Shown one piece after another: positions 34,307 through 43,382 of a stretch of DNA of 64,000 nt (position 1 is the first letter of the stretch; the number at the start of each line of letters is the position of its first letter). The translations under genes and the position numbers were made by a program. The notes beneath the pieces are model-generated. The model had not been told where the DNA came from, did not search any database, and was given only the letters and a program-made list of their open reading frames with translations. Source of the stretch: Bacillus zhangzhouensis (GTDB taxonomy: Bacteria > Bacillota > Bacilli > Bacillales > Bacillaceae); assembly GCA_025809375.1 (NCBI GenBank), contig CP099514.1:1116001-1180000 (forward strand). The letters run 5' to 3'.

Positions 34307-35815
34307 CTATGCTGAGTGAGCAGAAGGAAGCATGATCATGACAGTTGTTCCTTTATTCACTTCGCTATGAATATCAATTGTTCCGCCATACATCGAAATG
34401 ATTCGTTTACACACGACAAGTCCAAGGCCTGTGCCTTTTTCCTTCGACGTAATGAAGGGGAGGAAGATGTGCTTTAACATCTCTTCTGGTATGCCTTCAC
34501 CTGTATCCTCTACTTTAATGATGACATGTTCTTTTTCAGCTTCGATCACAATCTTCAAATGACCGCCGTTTGGCATCGCTTCTAAAGAGTTCTTTGCTAC
34601 ATTTAAAACGACTTGTTTAATATGATCCTTCGTGCAATACACGCCAACATCTTGAATTGTATTGATTTGCAAATCCACTTCGACATTATAAAGGTTTGCC
34701 TCAGAGAAAACGATCGGCATGATCTCACTGACAATTTCTTTTACAGAGTTATTCTGCCATTTTTCTGCCGTTGGTTTTCCTAATACAAGAAATTCACTGA
34801 CAATTTGGTTGATCCGTTTAATTTCTTCCTCGATGACAGAAAAATAGAGCTGATCTTCTTCTGAATGATACTTCTTTTGCAATAGCTGGATAAATCCGCT
34901 AATCCCTGTTAATGGGTTGCGAATTTCGTGTGCCGTACTTGCTGCGAGGGTTCCGATCAATTCAAGCTTCTGCGCTTCGTTTTGATGACGCTCCTGCTGA
35001 GTTTGCCGCCTTAACACGATATATTGGACAAGTGTGAATAAAATATTTAATAAAATAAAAGCACTGGATAAAGGGATGAGCATCACAGACAGCACTTCAC
35101 TTGTTGAAGCACGCTGCGGAAAGACCTCCAGCTTCCAACTGTTTTCATCTAAATAGGTAGACACGGTGCTGCCGTTTTCGGATACTGGATGTGGACCACT
35201 TGTAAACACGACATGTCCATTTTGATTCAGCATCTTAAAATGAAGATCAGGGTTCAACACATTCATAATATTTCTTAAATAATCAATTTGAATGGCGGCA
35301 ATCAGCACATTGGTGACTTTTTCATTTTCATCGAGAACAGGCACACAAATGGAGAGAATCCGCTGTTTTGTAATTCGGCTCACATAGTTGTCTGTGATCA
35401 CGGTCTGCTTGACCACTTGAATGCGTTTAAAGTAATCTCTGAATGATAGGTTAATTTTTTCCTTTAACGGGGTGGTGCTTGCTGTTACATTTCCTTTTTT
35501 GTCTAGGAGATACAGACCTGAAAAACGAGGTTCTTGTTTATAGATTTTCTCTAGGATGTTTTGTACTTTTTTCGTCTCAAGCGGCTGGTCAAATCCCATG
35601 GCAAGGGAAGTTAATCTCGCTTCTGTTTCACTTATTAAATAATTCATTTGGTTTTTGTGAATATTTAACATAAGTGTAGCGGTTTGTTTGTTCTTTAAAT
35701 CGATTTTTTCAGTTTCTTTTTCGTAGATAAAATAACTAATGATTAGGGTTGGAAGCATGACCAAAATAAGGTAAAGCCTGATCTTCTTCCAAAACCCTTT
35801 CAGTATACTCATCAT
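34307..35815 (-). CDS. kinD: Sporulation/biofilm sensor histidine kinase KinD
   Basis: 502-residue membrane kinase of the phosphorelay. Two membrane helices (about 12-30 and 237-262) enclose an extracellular double-Cache type sensor (starts near NKQTATLML, includes YLLDKKGNVTASTTPL and FRDYFKRIQV). The transmitter has His in STAHEIRNPLTGISGF and ATPase boxes NVAKNSLEAMP, VEDTGEGIP and GTGLGLVVCKRI. In B. subtilis, KinD responds to small organic acids and osmotic or matrix cues. Ligand not determinable here. Confidence 0.93.
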   Translation of the reverse strand: MMSILKGFWKKIRLYLILVMLPTLIISYFIYEKETEKIDLKNKQTATLMLNIHKNQMNYLISETEARLTSLAMGFDQPLETKKVQNILEKIYKQEPRFSGLYLLDKKGNVTASTTPLKEKINLSFRDYFKRIQVVKQTVITDNYVSRITKQRILSICVPVLDENEKVTNVLIAAIQIDYLRNIMNVLNPDLHFKMLNQNGHVVFTSGPHPVSENGSTVSTYLDENSWKLEVFPQRASTSEVLSVMLIPLSSAFILLNILFTLVQYIVLRRQTQQERHQNEAQKLELIGTLAASTAHEIRNPLTGISGFIQLLQKKYHSEEDQLYFSVIEEEIKRINQIVSEFLVLGKPTAEKWQNNSVKEIVSEIMPIVFSEANLYNVEVDLQINTIQDVGVYCTKDHIKQVVLNVAKNSLEAMPNGGHLKIVIEAEKEHVIIKVEDTGEGIPEEMLKHIFLPFITSKEKGTGLGLVVCKRIISMYGGTIDIHSEVNKGTTVMIMLPSAHSA

Positions 35816-35950
35816 TCATCGCTCCAACGTATTACCTAATAGACTTATTATAACATTGAACCTATCTTTATTACGATGACTTGTGTGATTTTTAAAAAAT
35901 TAGGTGATTCGTTCTGGTCTCATGTTCGTGCTAAAGATGGATTAACATGT

Positions 35951-35980
35951 TGACATTTTACTTATTGTTTATTAATGTCA
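35951..35980. promoter_or_regulatory. Inverted repeat upstream of mhqR
   Basis: TGACATT (35951-35957) and AATGTCA (35974-35980) form a 7-bp perfect inverted repeat with a 16-base AT-rich spacer, about 40 bases before the mhqR start. It could be an operator or part of the promoter (a TTGACA sits in it). No match to a known consensus claimed. Confidence 0.35.
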
Positions 35981-36016
35981 CATTAGTGGGTTGCATTTCA
36001 TAAAGGATGATAAAAA

Positions 36017-36472
36017 ATGGAAAATCATAATGTTGAAAAATCATTGAAATTATTTATTGTATTATCACGTGCCTATCGCTCAATTAATCATCACATGAAC
36101 AAACATATTGTGAAACACGGGCTAAATCCAACTGAATTTGCTGTACTAGAATTGCTGTATCATAAAGGTGATCAGCCGCTTCAGCAAATCGGTGATAAGA
36201 TTTTACTTGCAAGCGGCAGCATCACGTATGTGGTCGATAAATTGGAGAAGAAAGAACTCCTCAGTCGCAAGGCTTGTGCAGAAGATCGCAGGGTGACATT
36301 TGCTCATATTACTAAGCAAGGACGAGCTTTGCTTGATGACATCTTCCCAGATCATGCAAAAGAAATTCATGAGATGATCAGTGTTTTGAGCGAAGAAGAG
36401 AAAGATGCCTGCATCGATATGCTCAAACATGTAGGGCTGCGTGCAAAACATTTATATGATCATCAAGAATAA
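36017..36472 (+). CDS. mhqR: MarR-family repressor MhqR
   Basis: 151 residues, MarR winged helix with DNA-reading region LQQIGDKILLASGSITYVVDKLEKK and wing AEDRRVTFAHITKQGR. In B. subtilis, MhqR represses dioxygenase and azoreductase genes and responds to methylhydroquinone and other quinones. The two cysteines (CAEDRR and DACIDM) could be involved in sensing. ATG behind AAAGGATG. Paralogous to YkoM in this window. Its terminator has been invaded by repeat copy 3. Confidence 0.9.
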   Translation: MENHNVEKSLKLFIVLSRAYRSINHHMNKHIVKHGLNPTEFAVLELLYHKGDQPLQQIGDKILLASGSITYVVDKLEKKELLSRKACAEDRRVTFAHITKQGRALLDDIFPDHAKEIHEMISVLSEEEKDACIDMLKHVGLRAKHLYDHQE

Positions 36473-36477
36473 ATTAA

Positions 36478-36502
36478 AAAGGAAGCCGCTGGGCTTCCTT
36501 TT
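36478..36502 (+). repeat. Left terminator copy flanking repeat-element copy 3
   Basis: AAAGGAAGCC..GGCTTCCTTTT hairpin after mhqR. A similar, slightly shortened sequence occurs at 36664-36685 on the other side of the element. Confidence 0.75.
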
Positions 36503-36662
36503 CAGCGCGAGGGTGTCAGTCCTGCGTGCCGGTCCTCACGAATGCCAATTCGCTCCGGTACTCATCCTTCCTAGGGCTGCAAAGGATTTCTATCACGCTG
36601 AAGCTGAAAAAGAAGACAAAGGGCTAAAATAGTGATCATTTTAGCCCTTTGTCAACAATCTG
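36503..36662 (+). repeat. Dispersed structured repeat, copy 3
   Basis: 160 bases, CAGCGCG at the 5' end and CAACAATCTG at the 3' end. Contains GGTGTCAGTCCTGCG, CACGAATG..CCAATTCG, CCTAGGGCTGCAAAGG, TATCACGCTGAA and the perfect hairpin GACAAAGGGCTAAAAT/ATTTTAGCCCTTTGTC. It lies between convergent mhqR and motB and is bracketed by two versions of one terminator. Confidence 0.87.
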
Positions 36663-36663
36663 T

Positions 36664-36685
36664 AAAGTAGCCGCTGGCTCCTTTT
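36664..36685 (+). repeat. Right terminator copy flanking repeat-element copy 3
   Basis: AAAGTAGCCGCTGGCTCCTTTT, which matches the left copy apart from small deletions, keeps a T run and ends next to the motB stop codon. Confidence 0.7.
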
Positions 36686-36686
36686 T

Positions 36687-37451
36687 TTATTTCGCTTTTT
36701 TCTCAATCGGTAAAATGAGTACTTCTACACGTCGGTTTTTACTTCTGCCTTCTGCTGTATCGTTTGAGGCAATCGGTTTGAATTCGCCGTAACCTTTTGT
36801 ACTAAAGTTCTCTTGGTCTAGATCGCTGTTTTCAAGAAGAATATTTAAAAAGTTCACAGCACGAATGGCGCTTAAATACCAGTTTGATTGAAATTCTGAA
36901 TTTCTGATCGGTACATTATCTGTATGTCCGCTAATGACAATGTCACGAGCGGGATTAATGACGAGCAGCTTTGAGATTTCTTTTGCTAACGGGACATCCT
37001 GAGGGCGAATAACTGCCCGCCCAGAATCAAAGAAGATGCTGTCCTCAATCGTAATGAGAAGTCCTTCATCCGTAAGTTTTGTTTCGAGCTTGGAACCAAG
37101 TTTTTTATTTGCAATGAATGAATCGACCTGCTTTTTGACCTTTGTGAGAACCGCTTTGTCTCGAGCCTTTGCTCTGGCTTCTTCATCTTCCTCGGCTGCT
37201 TTCTTGACTTGGTTGCTATGTTCAGTTTCTTCCGTGCTCTGCATGCTGGATTGATCCATCACACCAGTACCGCCAGTAAAGACGACATTAAAAGACTTAG
37301 CCATCTGTTCGTACTTTGCCGCATCAATCGAACTTGATGCAAAAAGCACAATGAAGAGGGCGACAAGAAGCGTTAGAAGATCGGCATAAGGAAGCAGCCA
37401 AGACTCGTCTACATGGTCTTCGTGATCATGTTTTTTACGTTTCCTAGCCAT
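36687..37451 (-). CDS. motB: Flagellar stator protein MotB
   Basis: 254 residues. It has one membrane helix (about 22-42) with the proton-carrying Asp in LLPYADLLTLLVALF, a plug and linker, and a C-terminal OmpA-like peptidoglycan-binding domain (about 130-245: IFFDSGRAVIRPQD, ISGHTDNVPI, NRRVEVLI). With MotA it forms the H+-driven stator. The start at 37451 overlaps motA by 8 bases and lies behind AAGAAGGAG. Confidence 0.95.
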   Translation of the reverse strand: MARKRKKHDHEDHVDESWLLPYADLLTLLVALFIVLFASSSIDAAKYEQMAKSFNVVFTGGTGVMDQSSMQSTEETEHSNQVKKAAEEDEEARAKARDKAVLTKVKKQVDSFIANKKLGSKLETKLTDEGLLITIEDSIFFDSGRAVIRPQDVPLAKEISKLLVINPARDIVISGHTDNVPIRNSEFQSNWYLSAIRAVNFLNILLENSDLDQENFSTKGYGEFKPIASNDTAEGRSKNRRVEVLILPIEKKAK

Positions 37452-38238
37452 TTTGTTTTTCTCCTTCTTCCATGACAAGGTTGGCACGCTCTTTCGCTGG
37501 TAAGTACATAAGAAGTTTTTGTTCAATTACTTTTGGAGATTGCCCTTCAAGAACAGATAGAATACCTTCAATCATAATCAGACGAAGCTTCACTTCTTCT
37601 TTTGATTTACGCTTCAGCTTGTTGGCAAATGGATGCCATAATACATACCCAGTAAAAATCCCAAGCAGTGTGGCGACAAAGGCAGCGCTGATCGCATGCC
37701 CAAGCTGCTCAATATCTCCCATATTGGCTAGTGCGGCAATGAGTCCAACAACAGCTCCAAGTACACCAAGCGATGGAGCGTATGTGCCTGCTTGTGTAAA
37801 GATTAAAGCACCTGATTGATGTCGTTCAGCCATGGCGTCAACTTCTTCTGTTAAGATGTCGCGAATAAATTCAGCACTTTGGCCGTCAACTGCCATGCTT
37901 AAGCCGTTCTTAAGAAAATCATCATCAACTTCCTCAAGGCTTGCTTCTAATGCCAATAGACCTTCACGACGCGCGATTTGCGCCCAGTTTGAAAATAGTG
38001 GGATCATTTCTTGAATCGTTAGAAGTTGGCTTTCTTTGAAGATTATGCCGAACAATTTTGGTGTTTTCTTAATTTCACTAGATGGGAATGCAATGACAAC
38101 AGCTGAAATTGTCCCAGCAATAATGATTAATATAGCCGCAGGGTTGATAAGAGCGGTTAGACTCACACCTTTCAAAACCATACCTACACCAAGTGCAATT
38201 ATTGCTAAAATAATACCAATTAACGATGTTTTGTCCAT
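37444..38238 (-). CDS. motA: Flagellar stator protein MotA
   Basis: 264 residues with four membrane helices (about 4-22, 30-50, 150-170, 180-200). The cytoplasmic loop (about 55-145) carries the charged residues that contact FliG, including REGLLALEASLEEVDD. The helix-3 region TYAPSLGVLGAVVGLIAALANM is conserved (shortened key: PSLGVLGAVVGL). A SigD-type promoter precedes it. Confidence 0.95.
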   Translation of the reverse strand: MDKTSLIGIILAIIALGVGMVLKGVSLTALINPAAILIIIAGTISAVVIAFPSSEIKKTPKLFGIIFKESQLLTIQEMIPLFSNWAQIARREGLLALEASLEEVDDDFLKNGLSMAVDGQSAEFIRDILTEEVDAMAERHQSGALIFTQAGTYAPSLGVLGAVVGLIAALANMGDIEQLGHAISAAFVATLLGIFTGYVLWHPFANKLKRKSKEEVKLRLIMIEGILSVLEGQSPKVIEQKLLMYLPAKERANLVMEEGEKQNG

Positions 38239-38280
38239 TATCTCACCAAATCCTTTAACTATCTTTTTCTTCTATAGTTA

Positions 38281-38307
38281 TTATCGGTGTGATCCAGAAG
38301 GGTTTTA
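38281..38307 (-). promoter_or_regulatory. SigD promoter of motAB
   Basis: Minus strand TAAA, exactly 15 bases, ACCGATAA, differing from the SigD consensus TAAA-N15-GCCGATAT at two positions. It lies about 45 bases before the motA start. Confidence 0.8.
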
Positions 38308-38452
38308 GTCAGAATATAAAATTAAGACACTTTCTGTGAAGAAATTTTGATGAAATCGTTTTCTAAATATGTAAAAAGAAACTCCCTCTAGCATAAAGGG
38401 AGTCTACATTTAATCGTTTTTTAGCTGTTTCATCTAAATGAAGCAGCTCTTT

Positions 38453-38503
38453 TCATTTTTCTTCATACATGATTTTGACAAGATCATAGCTCCACTTCAT
38501 CAT
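38453..38503 (-). CDS. Possible 16-residue peptide downstream of clpE
   Basis: The 38239-38618 gap holds the motA promoter, two hairpins (38389-38413; AGCTGTTTCAT/ATGAAGCAGCT at 38423-38448) and this short frame, MMKWSYDLVKIMYEEK, behind AAAGAGGTGG at 6-9 bases. Reading past its TGA continues in frame for about 30 residues with coding-like composition (KELLHLDETAKKRLNVDSLY), so it may be the start of a small gene broken by a stop codon. Function unknown. Confidence 0.3.
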   Translation of the reverse strand: MMKWSYDLVKIMYEEK

Positions 38504-38618
38504 GTGATCCACCTCTTTTTCTTTTATCGTAAAGGAAAGGAGGCGGGGGAGCGCCGGCGTTCAGATGGAACTTAGACACCGCAACATGATGGAGATGCAT
38601 ATTATCCTGAAGGTGTAG

Positions 38619-40721
38619 TTATCTTTTTTTTACTACGATTTCGTCATGTTCAACATCCACAGTAAAGCCAGAAAGCTGCTCCTCTTCAAGCAGGATCTCC
38701 GTCATTTGATCTTCAACGTGCTCTTGGATGGTTCTTCGAAGTGGACGAGCACCAAATGCAGGGTGATATCCAAGCTCTGCGATTTTTTCTTTCGCTTCAT
38801 TTGTGACATGGACTGTTAAATTCTGCTCTTTTAATTGCTCTGACAGCTCATTAAGCAGAAGATCAACAATCTTCACTAGATCATCTCTGTCTAATGAATC
38901 AAACTGAATGATGCTGTCAAAACGGTTCAGGAATTCTGGTTTGAAGTAGTTGCTGAGTGAATCAATGAGTGATTGTTCCTCAATCGCTTCTTCCTGATCA
39001 GACTGGAAGCCGACCTTGACCGTTTTATCTGTGCTGCCTGCGTTACTTGTCATGATGATGACTGTATCTTTAAAGCTGACCGTTCTGCCTTGGCTGTCTG
39101 TTAAGCGGCCATCATCCATGATTTGAAGGAATATGTGCTGTACATCTGGGTGTGCTTTTTCGATTTCATCCAGCAAAATGATGCTGTATGGTTTTCGGCG
39201 CACTTTTTCAGTCAGCTGGCCAGCTTCATCATGACCAACGTAACCAGGAGGAGAACCGATGAGTTTGGACACAGAGTGTTTCTCCATGTACTCACTCATA
39301 TCTAAACGAATGATCGCATCTCTTGAACCAAATAATTCTTCAGCTAGCGTTTTAGACAATTCGGTTTTCCCGACACCTGTTGGACCAACGAAAAGGAAGG
39401 AGCCTGTCGGTCTTTTTTTCGATTTTAATCCAGCTCTGCTTCTTTTCACGGCTTTCGCCACTTTATCAACCGCATGCTCCTGCCCAATTACTCGTGCTTT
39501 TAGACGGACGTCAATTTCTTTCATTTTGGTTTGTTCGTCTGCTTGCAGTTTGCCGACAGGAATGCCAGTTTTTTGTTCCACTATGGCCTGAATGTCCTCT
39601 CTTGTGACGATATGCTCTTTATCAGTTGTTTTGTTTTGAAGTCTTGCTTCAATGGCTTCTTCTTCATCGCGAAGCTTCGCTGCTTTTTCATATTGTTCTT
39701 CTTTTAGCGCAGCTTGTTTTTCTGTAGCAATTTGCGCTAGTCGGTTTGTCAGTTCATCTTCACTTGCTGCATCAATGGAGAGATTCGCTTTTGAACCAGC
39801 TTCATCCATTAAATCAATGGCTTTATCCGGCAAATGACGGTCCTGAATATACCGCGAAGATAATTGAACACACGCTTTGATGGCTTCATCTGAATAGGTG
39901 ACACCATGATAGGCCTCGTATTTATCTTGAATGCCTTTTAAGATGTCGATCGCTTCATCTTGTGTTGGCTCATCTACGATGACGGGCTGGAAGCGCCGTT
40001 CGAGTGCAGCATCTTTTTCAATTTGGCGGTATTCTTTTAATGTCGTCGCACCTACTAGCTGCAGTTCGCCTCTTGCAAGGGCTGGTTTTAAGATGTTTCC
40101 AGCATCCATTGATCCTTCTGCAGAGCCTGCGCCGACAAGAAGGTGGATTTCATCGACAAATAAGATGATATTTTTACGGCTTTGCAGTTCTTTGATTAAC
40201 TGATTCATTCTTTCCTCAAATTGACCGCGTACACCTGTGTTTGCGACAAGTGAAGAAACATCTAATAAATAGATTTGTTTGTTCTTTAATTTATTTGGCA
40301 CATCGCCGCTCGCAATTTTGAGCGCGAGTCCTTCTGCGACCGCTGTTTTCCCAACACCTGGTTCACCAATGAGAACAGGGTTATTTTTATTTCTTCTATT
40401 TAAAATCTCAATGACTCTTGTGACTTCTTCATCACGGCCAATGACTGGATCAATTAAACCAGCATTTGCTCCATCTGTTAAGTTACGGCCAAGCTCATCG
40501 AGTAAGCCTTTTTGCTTTGGCTGCTCCCCGTTTGGGGCATGTCCTGCTGGCTGGGAGAAGAATGAACTTCCTCCAAAAAGCTGAGGTCCCATTTTCATTT
40601 TTGACTGCTTCATTAAAGAGGTATAGCAGTCTTCACATAAAACCATTTGGCTCCGGGACGAATTTACTTGCATATTCAGGCGAATAGTTGCTTCATTTAC
40701 TTGACAATGTTGACAACGCAT
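38619..40721 (-). CDS. clpE: ATP-dependent unfoldase ClpE
   Basis: HSP100 protein of 700 residues that works with ClpP and in CtsR turnover. An N-terminal zinc finger ([13 protein letters not shown]) is followed by the first AAA module (Walker [10 protein letters not shown], Walker B ILFVDEIH), a UVR-like coiled coil ([15 protein letters not shown]) and the second AAA module ([18 protein letters not shown], sensor TSNAGS). The ClpP-binding loop region near [12 protein letters not shown] is normal. Heat-induced through CtsR, as shown by three operator boxes upstream. Confidence 0.96.
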   Translation of the reverse strand: MRCQHCQVNEATIRLNMQVNSSRSQMVLCEDCYTSLMKQSKMKMGPQLFGGSSFFSQPAGHAPNGEQPKQKGLLDELGRNLTDGANAGLIDPVIGRDEEVTRVIEILNRRNKNNPVLIGEPGVGKTAVAEGLALKIASGDVPNKLKNKQIYLLDVSSLVANTGVRGQFEERMNQLIKELQSRKNIILFVDEIHLLVGAGSAEGSMDAGNILKPALARGELQLVGATTLKEYRQIEKDAALERRFQPVIVDEPTQDEAIDILKGIQDKYEAYHGVTYSDEAIKACVQLSSRYIQDRHLPDKAIDLMDEAGSKANLSIDAASEDELTNRLAQIATEKQAALKEEQYEKAAKLRDEEEAIEARLQNKTTDKEHIVTREDIQAIVEQKTGIPVGKLQADEQTKMKEIDVRLKARVIGQEHAVDKVAKAVKRSRAGLKSKKRPTGSFLFVGPTGVGKTELSKTLAEELFGSRDAIIRLDMSEYMEKHSVSKLIGSPPGYVGHDEAGQLTEKVRRKPYSIILLDEIEKAHPDVQHIFLQIMDDGRLTDSQGRTVSFKDTVIIMTSNAGSTDKTVKVGFQSDQEEAIEEQSLIDSLSNYFKPEFLNRFDSIIQFDSLDRDDLVKIVDLLLNELSEQLKEQNLTVHVTNEAKEKIAELGYHPAFGARPLRRTIQEHVEDQMTEILLEEEQLSGFTVDVEHDEIVVKKR

Positions 40722-40746
40722 TTGCCATGCCCTCCTTAAAATAAAG

Positions 40747-40763
40747 TTTGACTTTATTTGACC
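40747..40763 (-). promoter_or_regulatory. CtsR box 3 (leader)
   Basis: Minus strand GGTCAAATAAAGTCAAA, matching the CtsR heptad direct repeat RGTCAAANANRGTCAAA, between the clpE start of transcription and the start codon. Confidence 0.85.
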
Positions 40764-40791
40764 AATGAATGTTAAAGAAAATGGTCTTTTG

Positions 40792-40808
40792 TTTGACCAT
40801 CTTTGACT
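40792..40808 (-). promoter_or_regulatory. CtsR box 2
   Basis: Minus strand AGTCAAAGATGGTCAAA, a full match to the CtsR repeat, immediately downstream of the -10. Confidence 0.88.
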
Positions 40809-40810
40809 AT

Positions 40811-40839
40811 AGTATACTCTGACCTATTTTGACTTTCAA
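40811..40839 (-). promoter_or_regulatory. SigA promoter of clpE with overlapping CtsR box 1
   Basis: Minus strand TTGAAA (40839-40834), 17 bases, TATACT (40816-40811). The spacer contains AGTCAAAATAGGTCAGA (40834-40818), a CtsR box with one deviation. CtsR bound here would block RNA polymerase. Confidence 0.8.
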
Positions 40840-40965
40840 CTGTTTTGCTCAAAAGGAAATAAAAATCCTTTTTTGCATTTAATCATGGTTTGTTCTTCTT
40901 TTCAAGGAACTTGTCTCATAGGATAAAAAAGGAACAATTGAAAGTGATGGGTGCGGAGGGGTCAC

Positions 40966-42009
40966 ATGAAACGTTCAAATGAATCCGCTTTTCAGCTTGC
41001 CTTTGTATATGTAGGAACAGTGGTTGGAGCTGGGTTTGCGACAGGAAAAGAAATCGTAGAATTTTTTGTTCGTTTTGGCTGGATCGGTCTAGTAGGAATT
41101 CTGATCAGCGGTGTTATTTTTACTGGCCTTGGGGCAAAAATGATGCTGATTTCGAAACGAATCAAAGCAGAATCTTATCAAGATATGAACCGTTTTTTAT
41201 TTGGCTCAGCTGCGAGTCGATATATTAATATTGTCATGTTTTTTATTTTACTTGGTGTCACCTCAGTCATGATTTCAGGCGCAGGGTCTATTTTTGAAGA
41301 ACAACTTGGTATATCGAAGGAGTATGGGATCTTTTTGACGATCATTCTGAGCATCATTGTACTTTTTAAAGGTTCAAAAGGGCTATTCGGTATCAACGTC
41401 CTTGTCGTTCCAATGCTGATTTTCTTTTCAATGATCGTGTTTCTTGATTCATTTGTGTTTAGCAGCAGTGAAAGTTATGTTCTTGCGCTGCAAATGGGTG
41501 AGGGCGAGTGGATATTATCAGCAGTGTCATATGGTGCCTTTAATTTAGCACTGTCACAGGCAGTGTTAGTACCCGTCGCAAATGAAATGACCTCTGAAGC
41601 AGTCATTAAAAAGGGAGCGGTGCTTGGGGGCGTCATGCTGACACTCATTTTGCTTGCTTGCTTCTTATCTCTTTCTTCATTAGATATGCTGGAGGCGTTT
41701 GATATTCCAATGGCCCAGGTGGTGTATCAAGTTGCAAACTCGATTCATCTCATTTATTTATTTGTCATCTTCGGTGAAGTTTTTACATCCGTCATAGGTA
41801 ATATATACGGGCTGGAGAGACAAGTGAGGGCATATATCCGAATGAACAGCCTCTTTACGATATCCCTTATTCTCATATGCTGCTATGTGATTAGTAAAAT
41901 TGGTTACGGTACACTGATTTCAACGGTGTATCCGGTTTTTGGCTATGTCAGCCTCTTTTTTATCCTCTTTCTTTGTCTAAAAAAAGTGCCTGCATCGCTA
42001 GATAAGTAA
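40966..42009 (+). CDS. ykvI: Membrane transporter-like protein YkvI
   Basis: 347 residues with about ten membrane helices. The start (FQLAFVYVGTVVGAGFATGKEIVEFF) resembles the LeuT-fold amino acid/cation symporters, with an unwound-helix GAGFATGKE motif. Substrate unknown. ATG 40966 lies behind GGAGGGG. It occupies the clpE-queC interval, as in B. subtilis. Confidence 0.85.
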   Translation: MKRSNESAFQLAFVYVGTVVGAGFATGKEIVEFFVRFGWIGLVGILISGVIFTGLGAKMMLISKRIKAESYQDMNRFLFGSAASRYINIVMFFILLGVTSVMISGAGSIFEEQLGISKEYGIFLTIILSIIVLFKGSKGLFGINVLVVPMLIFFSMIVFLDSFVFSSSESYVLALQMGEGEWILSAVSYGAFNLALSQAVLVPVANEMTSEAVIKKGAVLGGVMLTLILLACFLSLSSLDMLEAFDIPMAQVVYQVANSIHLIYLFVIFGEVFTSVIGNIYGLERQVRAYIRMNSLFTISLILICCYVISKIGYGTLISTVYPVFGYVSLFFILFLCLKKVPASLDK

Positions 42010-42085
42010 AGAAGGGATAGCCTGCATGAAAAATATGTGGTACACTATCCACTGTGAAAATTGAACAAAAATCCGTGAAGACGGG

Positions 42086-42119
42086 AGAGGTTCTAGCAAA
42101 ACCCTCTATAAAAAACTAA
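42086..42119 (+). promoter_or_regulatory. preQ1-I riboswitch of queCDEF
   Basis: AGAGGTTCTAGC..ACCCTCTATAAAAAACTAA matches the class I preQ1 aptamer almost base for base, including the A-rich tail that forms the pseudoknot. Confidence 0.96.
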
Positions 42120-42124
42120 GGACT

Positions 42125-42160
42125 TGCCGTATCCTTGGATGTGGCATTTTTTATTTTTTA
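42125..42160 (+). terminator. Expression-platform terminator of the preQ1 riboswitch
   Basis: TGCCGTATCC/GGATGTGGCA stem followed by T-rich sequence. Confidence 0.88.
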
Positions 42161-42284
42161 TGGCTGGGACACCTCATATACATGTAAAGGTGTCTTTTCT
42201 TTTGAGAAAAATAGGTGGGGTTAGGAGCCTTTCAGCTGCAGTGTTGTACGGTTGTACGCATCTGCAAAAGGAGGAGAACAGATA

Positions 42285-42941
42285 ATGAAAAATGAAAAAG
42301 CAGTTGTTGTCTTTAGCGGGGGACAGGACAGTACGACATGTTTATTATGGGCACTTCAACAATTTGAAGAGGTAGAAACTGTGACCTTTCATTATAATCA
42401 GCGTCATCAAGAAGAAATTGATGTCGCCAAAAGAATCGCTGACAAATTAGGTGTGAAGAATCATCTATTAGATATGTCTCTTTTAAATCAGCTGGCACCT
42501 AATGCTTTAACAAGAGATGACATTGACATTGTGGAAAAAGAAGGAGAGCTTCCTTCCACATTTGTGCCAGGGAGAAACTTAGTGTTCTTATCCTTTGCCT
42601 CTATTCTTGCGTATCAAATCGGAGCAAGACATATTATCACTGGTGTTTGTGAGACAGATTTTAGCGGCTATCCAGATTGCCGTGACGAGTTTGTGAAATC
42701 TTGCAATGTCACAGTGAATTTAGCAATGGAAAAACCTTTTGTCATTCATACACCACTTATGTGGCTGAATAAAGCAGAAACATGGAAGCTGGCAGATGAG
42801 CTCAATGCGCTGGATTTTGTGAAAAATGAAACGCTCACTTGCTATAACGGCATCATCTCAGATGGTTGCGGGGAATGTCCTGCGTGTAAGCTGCGGAAAA
42901 ACGGCTATGACACTTATATGGAAATGAAGGAGGCAAAATAA
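42285..42941 (+). CDS. queC: 7-cyano-7-deazaguanine synthase QueC
   Basis: ATP-dependent enzyme that converts carboxy-deazaguanine to preQ0. 218 residues with the PP-loop [16 protein letters not shown] and a C-terminal zinc site (C in LTCYNG, then [10 protein letters not shown]). ATG 42285 is behind AAAGGAGGAG. First of four genes of preQ1 synthesis, needed for queuosine in tRNA. Confidence 0.96.
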   Translation: MKNEKAVVVFSGGQDSTTCLLWALQQFEEVETVTFHYNQRHQEEIDVAKRIADKLGVKNHLLDMSLLNQLAPNALTRDDIDIVEKEGELPSTFVPGRNLVFLSFASILAYQIGARHIITGVCETDFSGYPDCRDEFVKSCNVTVNLAMEKPFVIHTPLMWLNKAETWKLADELNALDFVKNETLTCYNGIISDGCGECPACKLRKNGYDTYMEMKEAK

Positions 42942-43382
42942 ATGCTTTCTCAAATCTACCCACAAACCGATCATCCATTTTCATTTGAATTGAACAAAGA
43001 TATGCATGTATCGGCTGCCCATTTCATCCCGCGAGAAGATGCTGGCGCATGCAGCCGTGTTCATGGCCATACGTACACCATCAATATCACAATTGCGGGA
43101 GACGAGCTAGATGAATCGGGTTTCCTTGTCAATTTCAGTACATTGAAAAAGCTTATTCATGGGCAGTACGATCACACGCTGCTCAATGATCATGAGGAGT
43201 TCTCATCAAATGATCGAACCGCAATGCCAACCACTGAGGTGGTGGCTAAGACTGTACATGACAAAGTCGCAGCGTATTTATCGACTTTAGCAAACAAGCC
43301 GACATGTGTTCAGGTTTTTGTCAGAGAGACACCAACAAGCTACTGCATTTACCGTCCGAAACGAGTTGAGATTAATGGCTAA
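42942..43382 (+). CDS. queD: 6-carboxytetrahydropterin synthase QueD
   Basis: First dedicated step from dihydroneopterin triphosphate to CPH4. 146 residues, T-fold. The catalytic Cys and zinc His residues occur in SAAHFIPREDAGACSRVHGHTY (key: CSRVHGHTY). It starts directly after the queC stop and overlaps queE by 8 bases. Confidence 0.95.
   Translation: MLSQIYPQTDHPFSFELNKDMHVSAAHFIPREDAGACSRVHGHTYTINITIAGDELDESGFLVNFSTLKKLIHGQYDHTLLNDHEEFSSNDRTAMPTTEVVAKTVHDKVAAYLSTLANKPTCVQVFVRETPTSYCIYRPKRVEING

Noticed and set aside
36441-36632. 63-codon frame with PRAAKDFYHAEAEKEDKG-like sequence
   Set aside because: Same reason: it overlaps the end of mhqR and repeat copy 3, with no start signal.
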